Assembly (NCBI RefSeq): GCF_024204645.1
Contig: NZ_CP100351.1
Coordinates: 3,250,001 to 3,314,000, forward strand
DNA length: 64,000 nucleotides
Source of the DNA: Desulfomicrobium sp. ZS1
Lineage (GTDB): Bacteria; Desulfobacterota; Desulfovibrionia; Desulfovibrionales; Desulfomicrobiaceae
Direction of reading: 5' to 3'
The translations under genes and the position numbers were made by a program. The first letter of the stretch is position 1, and each line of letters begins with the position of its first letter. Shown here in pieces: positions 35,259 through 44,655 of this stretch. Under the pieces are notes generated by a model. That model did no database searches. It was not told the DNA's origin and saw only the letters and a list, made by a program, of their open reading frames with translations.

Positions 35259-35384
35259 GACTCCCTCCTCGTAACGTGTCCCAGAAATTCGTATGTGGAA
35301 CTTTTCACAACCATATCTTGACCAAAAAAGTCAAGGAAAAAGGACTTCACCGCATCCAGGACCGACGGGGACGCCAGCGCAGGC

Positions 35385-36467
35385 CTACAGTTCTGCAAAA
35401 AACGTATCCCGCTCAACCGGGGTAAATCCCGTGGCGGCGATGGTCTCGACCAGTTCGGAGATAGTCATGCCCTTGGGCGAGTCGGCGCCCGCCGCATGCC
35501 CGATCTTTTCCTCCACGATGGTGCCATCGAAATCGTCGGCTCCGGCCCACATCGCCATCTGCGCAGCCTTGATCCCGGAAAAAGCCCAGTAGGCCTTGAT
35601 GTGCGGGATATTGTCCAAAAAAAGACGCGACACGGAAATGGTGCGCAGATAATCCTCACCCGTGGGACCGGCAGCGCCCAGGGCGTTGTTGCGCGGCTGA
35701 TAGGCCAGGGGAATAAAGACGATGAATCCCGGCTTCTCGTCCTCTGCGGCGCGCAAGCGCTCCATGTGATAGATGCGGTCTTCCCAGGACTCGATGTGGC
35801 CGAAAAGCATGGTGGAATTGGTTCTTATGCCCATGTCGTGCGCCAGCCCGTGAATATATAGCCAGCGATCGGCGGTGATTTTTTCCGGGCACAGCTGCTT
35901 GCGCATGGCCGGGGAAAAAACCTCGGCGCCACCGCCGGGCAACGCGTCCAGGCCCACGGCCTTCATCTCGCGGAGCACCGTGGCCTCATCCGTGCCCAAG
36001 GTGTCCGCGAAATGGGCCACCTCCACGGCGGTGAAGGCCTTGACCACGGCCTCGGGCCGCACTTCCTTGCACAGGGCCAAAAGATCGAGGTAGTATTGAT
36101 AAGGCAGATCCGGGTTGAGGCCGCCAGTGATGTGGATCTCGCGGATGGGCTCGTGGATGCGGTCCGTTAGACGCTTTCTGGCTTCTTCCAGCGAATAGGT
36201 GTATCCACCTTCCTCCCCGGCTTTCTTGAAAAATGCGCAAAAGCGACACTGGTTGCGGCACACGTTGGTGTAATTCAGGTGCTGGTTGTAGACATAAAAG
36301 GCCTTGTCGCCGTGCCGGGCCCGGCGCTGCTTGAGGGCCGCCTCACCCAGTTCGTGCACCGAGGCATTGCGTGCAATTTCCAGTGCGAACTCCGGATCGA
36401 TGCGCTCTCCGGCTTTCAACGTGTTCAGGCGCTTTTTGGCGGCGCTGTCCAGTCCACTTTCAATCAT
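35385..36467 (-). CDS. mqnE: Aminodeoxyfutalosine synthase MqnE (radical SAM)
   Basis: 360 residues. Radical-SAM enzyme of the futalosine pathway to menaquinone. It joins enolpyruvyl-benzoate and SAM to make aminofutalosine. The [4Fe-4S] motif CRNQCRFC (Cys70, 74, 77) is followed by AFFKKAGEEGGYT. HITGGLNPDLP and PGGGAEVF are family blocks shared with MqnC; the length and N-terminus fit MqnE better. Start at 36467 has AGGA upstream. It follows rpsA on the same strand but behind that gene's terminator. Confidence 0.88.
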   Translation of the reverse strand: MIESGLDSAAKKRLNTLKAGERIDPEFALEIARNASVHELGEAALKQRRARHGDKAFYVYNQHLNYTNVCRNQCRFCAFFKKAGEEGGYTYSLEEARKRLTDRIHEPIREIHITGGLNPDLPYQYYLDLLALCKEVRPEAVVKAFTAVEVAHFADTLGTDEATVLREMKAVGLDALPGGGAEVFSPAMRKQLCPEKITADRWLYIHGLAHDMGIRTNSTMLFGHIESWEDRIYHMERLRAAEDEKPGFIVFIPLAYQPRNNALGAAGPTGEDYLRTISVSRLFLDNIPHIKAYWAFSGIKAAQMAMWAGADDFDGTIVEEKIGHAAGADSPKGMTISELVETIAATGFTPVERDTFFAEL

Positions 36468-36482
36468 CTTTATCGTCCTTTT

Positions 36483-36520
36483 AAAAGAAACGAGGCCGCA
36501 CCCGTTACGGATGCAGCCTC
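36483..36520 (-). terminator. Intrinsic terminator of rpsA
   Basis: On the minus strand a 13-base stem, GAGGCTGCATCCG with CGGGTGCGGCCTC (two G-T pairs), has a three-base loop and is followed by GTTTCTTTT. It lies about 42 bases beyond the rpsA stop and just before mqnE. Confidence 0.75.
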
Positions 36521-36561
36521 GCGTCATGCTTTATGTATAGCGGGCACGAAGCTGCGCCAGA

Positions 36562-38343
36562 CTATTCTTCTTCAGTCTCGGCGTCGGTCTCGGTGTCGGC
36601 TTCGACTCCAGTCTCGGCATTCTCTTCCATCTTCTGACGGATCATATCGCCCAGGTTGCTACCGGTCATGGAACCGCTCTGCGTGGTGCGGAATTCACCG
36701 GCACCGCCGGTGCGCTTGCGCTCAGGCTCCTGAGCCTTGAGAGAGAGGCCCAGACGGCGCTCGTCGGCGCTGACGTGAATGACCTTGGCCTCGATGGCGT
36801 CACCTTCGTTGAAGGCTTCCTTGGGGCTTTTGATCTTCTTCTTGCTCATCTCGCTGACGTGGACCAGACCTTCGATGCCTTCCTCAACCTCAACAAACAG
36901 ACCGAAATCCGTGATGTTGGTGATGGTGCCGGTCAGCATGGTGCCCACGGGGTAGCGATTGGGCACGTCCAGCCACGGGTCGTCGGCCAGCTGCTTGATG
37001 CCCAGGGTGAACTTCTCGTTCTCCTTGTCCACGGTCAGAACCTTGGCGCGGACAACGTCGCCCACCTTGTAGAGCTCATTGGGGTGACGGATCTTCTTGG
37101 TCCAGGACAGGTCGGAAACGTGAATGAGACCGTCAATGCCGTCCTCGATGCCGATGAACAGGCCGAATTCGGTGATGTTCTTGACGCTGGCTTCAAGGAT
37201 GGTGCCTTCAGGATACTTCTCGGCGACCAGGTCCCAGGGATTGGGAGCGACCTGCTTCATGCCGAGAGAGATGCGCTTGCGGTCCACGTCGACGCCGAGG
37301 ATGATGACATCCACTTCGTCGCCGGGGCGCACCATCTGGGAAGGATGACGCAGCTTGCGGGTCCAGGACATCTCGGAGATGTGCACCAGACCTTCAACGC
37401 CGGCTTCCAATTCCACGAACGCGCCGTAGTCTACCAGATTGGTGACCTTGCCGCTGAGCTTGTACCCTTCAGGGTATTTTTCGGAGATGTTGGCCCAGGG
37501 GTCCATGACCAGCTGCTTGAGGCCGAGAGAGACCTTCTTCTCATCCTTGTCGAAGGACAGCACCTTCAGGGTCAGTTCGTCGCCGAGCTGGACCATTTCC
37601 TTGGGGTGCTTGATGCGCTTCCAAGACATGTCTGTGATGTGCAGCAGGCCGTCGAGACCGCCGAGGTCGATGAACACGCCGTATTCGGTGATGTTCTTGA
37701 CCACGCCGACTACGGACTGACCCTCTTCAAGGGTGGTCAGCAATTCGCCGCGCTTGCGGTCGCGATCTTCTTCAAGGAGCACGCGACGGGAAACAATAAC
37801 GTTGCTGCGGCGACGATTGATCTTCAGCACGCGAAATTCGAAATCCTGGTTGACCAGGGCATCCATGTCCGGAACCGGACGCAGATCGACATGGGAGCCG
37901 GGCAGGAAGGCCTCGATTCCCTTGATTTCAACAACATAGCCGCCTTTGATACGGCGCACGATGCGGCCGACCACGACATCGCCGGAGTCGAGCAGTTTTT
38001 CCAGTTCGTCCAGGACCTGCATACGCTTGGCTTTTTCCCTGGACAGGACGATGGAGCCTTCGCGCTCATTTTTGCGGACAACATATACGTCGACAGTGTC
38101 GCCAACTTTGACAGTCACCTGGCCGTTTTCCATGAACTCATCGAGTGGAATCTGACCTTCGGACTTGAAATTGACATCCACGAGAATGTAGCTGTCATCA
38201 ATCTTCACGACCTCGCCCGAAACGATCACTCCCTCTTCGATGTCACCGAAATCGGAGTTGAGATAGTTCTCGAGTTGAGACTCAAAATCCATCTCCATGT
38301 CGAAATCATTCATGGACTCTGGCGTGGTTTGAGTGTTGTTCAT
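36562..38343 (-). CDS. rpsA: 30S ribosomal protein S1
   Basis: 593 residues. RNA-binding S1 protein that helps mRNA load on the ribosome. Six S1 domains can be counted. The conserved phrase GLLHITDMSW appears in domain 3, GLVHISEMSW and GLIHVSDLSW in domains 4 and 5, and GLVHVSEMS in domain 6. The acidic tail (ETGVEADTETDAETEEE) is disordered. The ATG at 38343 follows AGGGGGT. Confidence 0.96.
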   Translation of the reverse strand: MNNTQTTPESMNDFDMEMDFESQLENYLNSDFGDIEEGVIVSGEVVKIDDSYILVDVNFKSEGQIPLDEFMENGQVTVKVGDTVDVYVVRKNEREGSIVLSREKAKRMQVLDELEKLLDSGDVVVGRIVRRIKGGYVVEIKGIEAFLPGSHVDLRPVPDMDALVNQDFEFRVLKINRRRSNVIVSRRVLLEEDRDRKRGELLTTLEEGQSVVGVVKNITEYGVFIDLGGLDGLLHITDMSWKRIKHPKEMVQLGDELTLKVLSFDKDEKKVSLGLKQLVMDPWANISEKYPEGYKLSGKVTNLVDYGAFVELEAGVEGLVHISEMSWTRKLRHPSQMVRPGDEVDVIILGVDVDRKRISLGMKQVAPNPWDLVAEKYPEGTILEASVKNITEFGLFIGIEDGIDGLIHVSDLSWTKKIRHPNELYKVGDVVRAKVLTVDKENEKFTLGIKQLADDPWLDVPNRYPVGTMLTGTITNITDFGLFVEVEEGIEGLVHVSEMSKKKIKSPKEAFNEGDAIEAKVIHVSADERRLGLSLKAQEPERKRTGGAGEFRTTQSGSMTGSNLGDMIRQKMEENAETGVEADTETDAETEEE

Positions 38344-38502
38344 ATGTTTACCCCCTAACAAAATAAATTTGGGCAGTCCTAGCAGAGTGAATCTACCTTG
38401 ACAACCAGAATAATCTCCGGAAAAATAACCAATTCATGCACATAATGCGTTGGCATCAAAAACCATTTTGCCATCAAACGCATTTTATGCCCCTCCCGGC
38501 GC

Positions 38503-39828
38503 TTACGCCAGGGCCACCAGATCGTACGTCTTGACCTCCTCGATCACGGCCCGGACCATCTTGCCGGGCATGGCCAACTCTCCGCTGACATAGGTGATTC
38601 CGTCCACCTCTGGAGCCTGAAACCAGGTCCGGCCTTCGTAAAGCCCCGGCCACTCCTCGTGAGCCCGATCCACCAACACGTCAAGCTCCTGGCCCTCGAA
38701 TCCGGCGAGCAGTTCCGCGCTAATCTCGGCTTGCATTCGCATGATGCGGTCCCGGCGCTCTTCCTTGACCTCATCGGGCAGCTGATCCGGAAGGATCGCC
38801 GCCTCGGATCCGTCCTCGGCGTAGTAGGGGAAAACCCCCAGATGCATGAATCTCGCCTCGCGCACAAACGACTCCAGCGCACGAAAGTGCACCTCGGTTT
38901 CTCCGGGGTAGCCGACGATGAAGGTCGTGCGCAGCGCCGCCTCGGGAAAAAATGTGCGCACCTGCTCCACCACGGCCCTGGGGTCGCGCTGAAAGGGCCG
39001 GCCCATGGAAGCCAGAATATCCGGATGGGCGTGCTGCAGCGGAATGTCGAAATACGGGATGAAGGGCCTACCCAGGTCGGCCAGGAAGCGCAGCAGGTCG
39101 CCGTCAAGCCCGGCCGGATACAGATACATGAGTCGCATCCATTCCAGCCCGTTCAAAGGCGCAAGTTTTTCAAGCAGACCCCGCAGGGCTTTTTGCCCCC
39201 GATCCCGGCCATAGGCGGTCACGTCTTGGGCAATGAGCACCAGCTCCTTGCGGCCCTGATCCAGACAGCGCCGCGCATCGTCCAGAATCCGGGCCTCATC
39301 CCGGCTGACCAACGGCCCGCGAATAGAGGGGATGGTGCAGAAGCGGCAGCGGTTATCGCATCCTTCGGCGATCTTCAGGTAGGCAAAGCTTTGCGGCGTG
39401 GTCAAAAGACGCGCCGCTGAAAACCCGCCAAGAGCGGCTTCCAGCCCCGGACGCGCATTTTCCCGAAGATCCGCGAGCTCCCGCAAACGCTGTCCAAGCT
39501 CGTTCTGACGGCCAATTTCCAGAAAAAGGTCCACTTCCGGCAGTTCGCCGCGCAGATCCTGGCCGTAACGGGAGACTAGGCACCCCGTGACCACAAGGCT
39601 TGGCCTGGGGCTCAGCTCGGCCAGGCGCTGGGCCATGTCGAGGATGACCTGCAGGGATTCGCTGACAGCGGGCTCGATGAAGCCGCAGGTGTTGATCAGC
39701 ACCACGTCCGCGTCCTCGGGCCCGGCGGCGTTGACAAAAGACGCGCCAAACCCGCCCAGCATCCACTCCGTGTCCACCCGATTCTTCGGACACCCCAGGC
39801 TGATAGTATGTATTCGCACTTGTTTCAT
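38503..39828 (-). CDS. rimO: Ribosomal protein S12 methylthiotransferase RimO
   Basis: 441 residues. Adds a methylthio group to the conserved Asp of ribosomal protein S12, using two [4Fe-4S] clusters. Domains are UPF0004 (residues 1-120, with SLGCPKNRVDTEW, NTCGFI and VTGCLVSRYG), radical SAM with CDNRCRFCTIPSIRGP, and a C-terminal TRAM domain. The RimO type is marked by SLGCPKNRVDTE rather than the MiaB sequence. GGAGG lies five bases before the ATG, which overlaps the stop of the upstream gene (TAATG). Confidence 0.93.
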   Translation of the reverse strand: MKQVRIHTISLGCPKNRVDTEWMLGGFGASFVNAAGPEDADVVLINTCGFIEPAVSESLQVILDMAQRLAELSPRPSLVVTGCLVSRYGQDLRGELPEVDLFLEIGRQNELGQRLRELADLRENARPGLEAALGGFSAARLLTTPQSFAYLKIAEGCDNRCRFCTIPSIRGPLVSRDEARILDDARRCLDQGRKELVLIAQDVTAYGRDRGQKALRGLLEKLAPLNGLEWMRLMYLYPAGLDGDLLRFLADLGRPFIPYFDIPLQHAHPDILASMGRPFQRDPRAVVEQVRTFFPEAALRTTFIVGYPGETEVHFRALESFVREARFMHLGVFPYYAEDGSEAAILPDQLPDEVKEERRDRIMRMQAEISAELLAGFEGQELDVLVDRAHEEWPGLYEGRTWFQAPEVDGITYVSGELAMPGKMVRAVIEEVKTYDLVALA

Positions 39829-40862
39829 TATTCCTCCAATTCCACGGCAATGTCCGTTTCGGACCAAAAATTCACATTTTCCCTGACGATGCCAAGCCTG
39901 GCCAAAGCCTCGGCGTTGTCCCGGCCGTGCCCCCAAAGCTCGCCGCCGAAACGTGAGGGCAGAAAAATTCTCGACACCCGGCCAGGCAAGCCGGAGAGTT
40001 GTTCTTCCAAAAAAAGCCTGAGGGCCAGGGAACGCGCCATGTTACCGAAGGCCGGGTGCCAGGGGCCGGCCAGAATGCGCTCAAGCAGTCCCGGCTCTCC
40101 GGCAAGGCCGAGGCGGATGACCCGCACTCCCGCCTTCCAGAAATCAAGCAAGGCCCGACCGCTCTCTTCCACGGCCGTCTCCAGCGGCCAGGGCGCGTAT
40201 TCGCCCCGGTTGTAGAGATCCGCAAGGCCCGTGCCCCGCACCACCACGCACGGATAAATGCGCACCACGTCCGGGCCCAGGGCCAGGGTCCGCCGCACAT
40301 CCTCCCGCCACAAGGGGGCATCATGTCCGGGTAGTCCCGGGAGGAGCTGGATGCCAAGCTCAAGGCCGGCCTCCCGGACCATGGCGCAGGCTCCGGCGGC
40401 CACGGCCGCGTCATAACCGCGTCCGCTTGACGCAAGCACGGACGAGGAAAAGCTCTGCACTCCGAGCTCGATCATGGACACGCCGCTCCCGCGCAACCGA
40501 CGGAGGGATTCGGCATCCACACGATCCGGACGGGTGGAAACGCGTAAATGGATCAGGCCGCCCGGTCCCGCGAAACGCGAGGCAAGCTCCAGAAAACGAT
40601 CCTGCCAGGCCAGGCTGAGGCCCGTGAACGTGCCGCCAAAAAAACCCAGGCCAAAAGCCCCTCCATCTTCCCGGGCCAGACGGTCATGCAGAGCCTCCAG
40701 GGCATCTTCGAGCCTGAACCCTCCAAGGCCGGTCTGGGCATGCTGATCACAGAAAATGCAACGGCTCGGACAACCCGCAAAAGGCAGAAAAACCGGAAGA
40801 AGCTTCAGCCTCTTTTGCACCGGTTCGGGATGAGGAAAACGATGGCTAAAAATTTTTGTCAT
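39828..40862 (-). CDS. Radical SAM protein, Elp3/HemN-like
   Basis: 344 residues. The cluster motif CPSRCIFCDQ (about 31-40) begins an Elp3-like radical-SAM core with FFGGTFTGL and LRVSTRPDRVD. IELGVQSFSSSVL and LGIQLLPGLPG are the shared HemN/Elp3 blocks. The acetyltransferase domain of true Elp3 is missing. Substrate unknown. Start at 40862 has no strong ribosome site and may be revised. It overlaps rimO, so a role near translation is possible (inference). Confidence 0.8.
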   Translation of the reverse strand: MTKIFSHRFPHPEPVQKRLKLLPVFLPFAGCPSRCIFCDQHAQTGLGGFRLEDALEALHDRLAREDGGAFGLGFFGGTFTGLSLAWQDRFLELASRFAGPGGLIHLRVSTRPDRVDAESLRRLRGSGVSMIELGVQSFSSSVLASSGRGYDAAVAAGACAMVREAGLELGIQLLPGLPGHDAPLWREDVRRTLALGPDVVRIYPCVVVRGTGLADLYNRGEYAPWPLETAVEESGRALLDFWKAGVRVIRLGLAGEPGLLERILAGPWHPAFGNMARSLALRLFLEEQLSGLPGRVSRIFLPSRFGGELWGHGRDNAEALARLGIVRENVNFWSETDIAVELEE

Positions 40863-41041
40863 ATTTGCCAAAAAGAAAAAAAAACAAGCTGTTAGGCTTG
40901 AAAAAAAAACCCACGTTGGATATTGCACATTTTAGAATAGCCATTTCAAGCGGCAACTTACGACCATTCTTCCATAAATTGCTTTTATTTCAGGAAGATA
41001 GACATACCGTCATCCGGGAACTTTCCGGGCCAGGAGGATTG

Positions 41042-41335
41042 ATGAGCAACAATACACTGACAAAAGCAGAAATTGTCGACAGCATTTACGAAAAATCAGA
41101 GCGCAATCGGGCCGAAGTCAAAGCGCAGGTCGAAACCATGCTCGACATCATGAAGGAAGCAGTCAAAAAAGACCACTCCCTTCTTATCAGCGGATTCGGC
41201 AAGTTTGAAGCCTACGAAAAAGACGCGCGCAAGGGCCGCAACCCCCAGACCAGCGAATCCATAATCCTGTCCGAGCGGAAGGTTGTGGTCTTCCGCATTT
41301 CGCGCAAGCTGCGAGCCGAGCTCAATCCGCAATAA
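41042..41335 (+). CDS. IHF/HU-family DNA-binding protein
   Basis: 97 residues. Nucleoid protein that bends DNA. N-terminal helices LTKAEIVDSIYEKSERNRAEVKAQVETMLDIMKEAV, then the beta-arm region with ISGFGKFEAYEKDARKGRNPQT and FRISRKLRAELN. The KARKGRNPQT sequence fits the IHF alpha pattern, but HU cannot be excluded. AGGAGG precedes the ATG by four bases. IHF is a usual partner of sigma-54 promoters, of which there are candidates in this window. It overlaps the rlpA stop by 14 bases, convergently. Confidence 0.88.
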   Translation: MSNNTLTKAEIVDSIYEKSERNRAEVKAQVETMLDIMKEAVKKDHSLLISGFGKFEAYEKDARKGRNPQTSESIILSERKVVVFRISRKLRAELNPQ

Positions 41336-42095
41336 TAAAGCATCCCGGGCTTTCTTTGGTCAAACGAAGCCGCATTGATTCCGCTTCGCCCAGGCTGGAG
41401 AAAGCCCCGACCTGCACCCGCCAGAACGTAGTGCCGTGCAGCTCGCCCTTCGCGACCCTGGTGCCCGCAAAACCCCGGACAAGAAGACGCGATCTGAGCC
41501 TGCGCGCATTCTCTTCGACCACAAACGCCCCATACTGCACATAAAACGGCCCCACATACTGAATACGCTGACCGGCGATGGTCTGCAGACTGACCCGCGC
41601 CGTACCCGGGCCGACAACTCCCAGCACGTGCGCCGCCGCATACGACAGATCAATGATACGATTGCCCACAAACGGCCCACGATCGTTGACCCGCACTTCA
41701 GTCGTGCGCCCATTGTCAAGATTCCTGACCACTAGGCGCGTATGCATGGGCAGGATACGATGCGCGGCCGTCATCTGATACATGTCGTAGCGCTCGCCGT
41801 TAGCCGTCTTCTTGCCGTGAAAATCCGTACCGTACCATGACGCTACACCGGTTTCGGAGTATCCTTCGGCCGAGCCCAAGGGATAATAGGTCTGCCCGAG
41901 CACGGTATAGGGTTTGTACGTGCCGCCTTTGCCCGTAGACGCTGGAGGCGGCGTCTTTGAAGGAGCCGGGGGGATGCTGACTCCGGGGACATACTTAGAG
42001 CCGCATCCGCTTAAGGCCGCGCACAAAAACGCGATGGCCAGCACCGCGGCCAGCCATCCGCAACCACCACGTCCCCACAACAGGTCCGGGCTCAT
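41322..42095 (-). CDS. rlpA: RlpA-like septal lytic transglycosylase with SPOR domain
   Basis: 257 residues. Lipoprotein (lipobox LSGC, Cys31). The RlpA core is SWYGTDFHGKKTANGERYDM (about 87-106) plus the catalytic segment RVNDRGPF (135-142). A SPOR domain (about 185-257) binds denuded peptidoglycan at the division site. It cleaves glycan strands lacking stem peptides (family knowledge). Its ATG overlaps the stop of the unknown upstream gene; its end overlaps the IHF gene. Confidence 0.9.
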   Translation of the reverse strand: MSPDLLWGRGGCGWLAAVLAIAFLCAALSGCGSKYVPGVSIPPAPSKTPPPASTGKGGTYKPYTVLGQTYYPLGSAEGYSETGVASWYGTDFHGKKTANGERYDMYQMTAAHRILPMHTRLVVRNLDNGRTTEVRVNDRGPFVGNRIIDLSYAAAHVLGVVGPGTARVSLQTIAGQRIQYVGPFYVQYGAFVVEENARRLRSRLLVRGFAGTRVAKGELHGTTFWRVQVGAFSSLGEAESMRLRLTKESPGCFIIAD

Positions 42096-42700
42096 CCAGC
42101 GTTCATCCTTACAACAAGGGTGATGTCTTCGCAGGCTCCGGCCAGAATTTCACGAACCTCGGCGGGGCTTACGGGAGATTCGTTCCACTCGCAATCGCAC
42201 TGCTGCAAATCGATTTCCTGGTCATCCACATATTGCAGCACGGCCTGCGGGGAGACGACAACCCCGCGCATGAGGACAGGCTTGAAGCAGTCCAGCGCCA
42301 CGAAATTGAACATCTTGACCACAGCCACTCCGCCCGTGCGTTTCTCTTCGTCATGCCGGCTGACCAGATCGGGGCGAAAAGCCCGGATGGGGCTCGACCG
42401 ACGCAGAGCGATGCCGCAGAGGCCCGGCATGGTGCCGCTCATGCCCAATTCGTCGCCATCGCCGACAAGCTCTTCGCGCCACTCATCCACAGGCGCGTTG
42501 TTGAGAAAAAGCCCTGGAACGCTGTTGGTCGCATAATCAAGCTCCATGCCGAGAATTTCGGTCATGAAATCACGCACGCTGACCGCCTGCTCAAGGAAAA
42601 CGCCCACGCCGCGTCGCAGCAAACCGTGCCAGACCGTAGCGGAAGTTTCCGGGATTGTCAGAATCAATTGATTCGACGTCGCACAAGTTATGCCATTCAT
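42092..42700 (-). CDS. Hypothetical protein, divergent from AOR
   Basis: 202 residues, no recognised domain. Features include a hydrophobic start NQLILTIPETSATVWHGLL and VPGLFLNNAPVDEWREE. The next stretch ELGMSGTMPGLCGIALRRSS is distinctive. No signal peptide or cofactor motif was seen. AAGGAGGT lies nine bases before the ATG. It is transcribed away from the tungsten AOR gene, from a shared 106-base promoter region, and is coupled to rlpA by a four-base overlap. A role with AOR is possible but unproven. Confidence 0.7.
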   Translation of the reverse strand: MNGITCATSNQLILTIPETSATVWHGLLRRGVGVFLEQAVSVRDFMTEILGMELDYATNSVPGLFLNNAPVDEWREELVGDGDELGMSGTMPGLCGIALRRSSPIRAFRPDLVSRHDEEKRTGGVAVVKMFNFVALDCFKPVLMRGVVVSPQAVLQYVDDQEIDLQQCDCEWNESPVSPAEVREILAGACEDITLVVRMNAG

Positions 42701-42806
42701 GACATAAACCTCCTTTTTTCTTGACTTTCTGCAAAGACTGTCTGCTAACATGCCCTTAAAAGCAAGTTCAACACGCGCAAATGCGCTCAACCTTCAAGGA
42801 GCATGC

Positions 42807-44528
42807 ATGAAAGTCCTACGCATCAATACCAGAACCAAAAGCTTCAAGTTTGAAGAGCTCGGCGACCTGGCCGGTCTTGGAGGCCGCGCCCTGACCTCCA
42901 GAGTGGTCAATAAGGAAGTCCCGGCGAACTGTCACCCGCTTTCAGCTGAAAACAAGCTGATTTTCGCGGCCGGCGTGCTGGCCCCGACCAATGCCGCCAA
43001 CTCCGGCCGCATCTCCGTCGGCGCCAAGTCGCCCCTGACCGGAGGCATCAAGGAAAGCAACTCCGGCGGCCAGTTCGCGCACACCCTGCCCAAGCTGGAT
43101 ATCCTGGCCGTCATCCTCGAAGACAAGCCCGAGGCCGGCTCCCCCATGCAGGAGATTTTCATCTCCGCAGACAAGGTCGTGTTCAAGGATTCCGCCGTAG
43201 CCGGCATGCGCAACTATGCGGCCCAGGAAAAGCTCCTGTCCGCCTACGGCGACAAGGCCGTGACCGCGCTGATCGGACCCGCCGGCGAGCAGTGCCTGTG
43301 CGCCGCCACCATCCAGTTCTCCGATCCGGAAGGGCTGCCCTCCCGCTCCGCCGGTCGCGGCGGCCTGGGCGCGGTCATGGGTTCCAAGGGCGTCAAGGCC
43401 ATCATCCTTGACGGCGACGCGAACGCGAAGACCGTCTACGGCAACGAAGAGCTGTTCAAGGAAGCCCGCAAGGAATGGGTCGACGTGCTGCGCAGCCATC
43501 CCGTCACCAGCCAGGGCCTGCCCGGGTTCGGCACTGCGGTATTGGTCAACGTCATCAACGAAGCCGGCGCCTTGCCGACCAAGAACTTCCGTAGCGGCAA
43601 GTTCGATGGCGCGGAGAAGATCTCCGGCGAGACCATGGCCGCCAATATCGAAAAGCGCGGCGGCAAGACCAAGCACGGCTGCCACACCGGCTGCGTGATT
43701 CAGTGCTCCCAGGTTTACCACGACAAGGACGGCAAATACCTGACCACGGGCTTCGAGTACGAGACCATCTGGGGCTTCGGCGCGAACCTGCTCATCGACA
43801 ACCTTGACGACATCGCACAGATGGACCGCACCTGCGACGAAGTGGGCATGGACACCATCGAGATGGCCAACGCCATGGCCATGGCCATGGAAGGCGGCGT
43901 GCTCGCCTGGGGCGACAGCAAGGGCGTCCTGGCCGAACTGAACAAGGTCGGCACCAAGGATCCGCTGGGCCGCATCTACGGCAACGGCACCTCCTACACG
44001 GCCAAGGCTTTCGGCGTGGACCGCATCCCCGTGGTCAAGAACCAGGCTCTGCCCGCCTATGACCCGCGCGCAGTCAAGGGCGTCGGCGTAACCTATGCCA
44101 CCACCCCCATGGGCGCGGACCACACCGCCGGCTACGGCGTGTGCCAGAACGTGCTGAAAGTCGGCGGCGATGTCGACGGCCACAAAAAGGAAGGCAACAT
44201 CGAGATCTCAAAGAACCTGCAGATCGCCACTGCGGCCGTCGACTCCCTGGGCCTGTGCCTGTTCGTGGCCTTTGCCATCCTGGATGACGCCCGTGGCGTG
44301 CCCTGCATGGCCAAGCTGATTACCGGCCTGACCGGCAAGGAAGTGAGCGTTGACGAGATGATGAACATTGGCGTGAATTGCCTCAAAGACGAGCTGGATT
44401 TCAACAAGCGCGCCGGCTTCACCGACGAAGACGACCAGCTGCCCCGCTTCTTCCGCGAAGAACTCCTTGCTCCCCATAACGTGGGCTGGGGTTACTCCAC
44501 CGAAGAACTGCAGGCCGCCAAGGTCTAG
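42807..44528 (+). CDS. aor: Aldehyde:ferredoxin oxidoreductase (tungsten)
   Basis: 573 residues. Oxidises aldehydes to acids with ferredoxin as electron acceptor. It uses a tungsto-bispterin and one [4Fe-4S] cluster. Family blocks include the N-terminal LGGRALTSRVV and AGVLAPTNAANSGR segments and the pterin region PSRSAGRGGLGAVMGSKGVKAI. The Cys cluster region CHTGCVIQC and a final Cys in LGLCLF could supply ligands; the spacing differs slightly from Pyrococcus AOR. AAGGAG lies five bases before the ATG. EutBC upstream in this genome makes acetaldehyde, a possible substrate (inference). Confidence 0.92.
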   Translation: MKVLRINTRTKSFKFEELGDLAGLGGRALTSRVVNKEVPANCHPLSAENKLIFAAGVLAPTNAANSGRISVGAKSPLTGGIKESNSGGQFAHTLPKLDILAVILEDKPEAGSPMQEIFISADKVVFKDSAVAGMRNYAAQEKLLSAYGDKAVTALIGPAGEQCLCAATIQFSDPEGLPSRSAGRGGLGAVMGSKGVKAIILDGDANAKTVYGNEELFKEARKEWVDVLRSHPVTSQGLPGFGTAVLVNVINEAGALPTKNFRSGKFDGAEKISGETMAANIEKRGGKTKHGCHTGCVIQCSQVYHDKDGKYLTTGFEYETIWGFGANLLIDNLDDIAQMDRTCDEVGMDTIEMANAMAMAMEGGVLAWGDSKGVLAELNKVGTKDPLGRIYGNGTSYTAKAFGVDRIPVVKNQALPAYDPRAVKGVGVTYATTPMGADHTAGYGVCQNVLKVGGDVDGHKKEGNIEISKNLQIATAAVDSLGLCLFVAFAILDDARGVPCMAKLITGLTGKEVSVDEMMNIGVNCLKDELDFNKRAGFTDEDDQLPRFFREELLAPHNVGWGYSTEELQAAKV

Positions 44529-44556
44529 CCTTTCTCCGCGACCGGTCTTGAACGAC

Positions 44557-44588
44557 GAATCCCCGCTACATGGCGGGGATTCTTTTTT
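44557..44588 (+). terminator. Intrinsic terminator of aor
   Basis: GAATCCCCGC (44557-44566) pairs perfectly with GCGGGGATTC (44573-44582), followed by six Ts. It lies 29 bases after the stop. Confidence 0.92.
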
Positions 44589-44655
44589 GCGCAGACGCGA
44601 TGGAGCGCGGCCAGGCGAACCGAAGAGGCGATGGACGACGCAACGACGCACCCAA

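Noticed and set aside
40872-40906. Hairpin CAAGC-TGTTAG-GCTTG between A-runs upstream of the IHF gene
   Set aside because: The stem is only five bases and it lies upstream of both divergent genes, so it has no transcript to end; kept only as a note.
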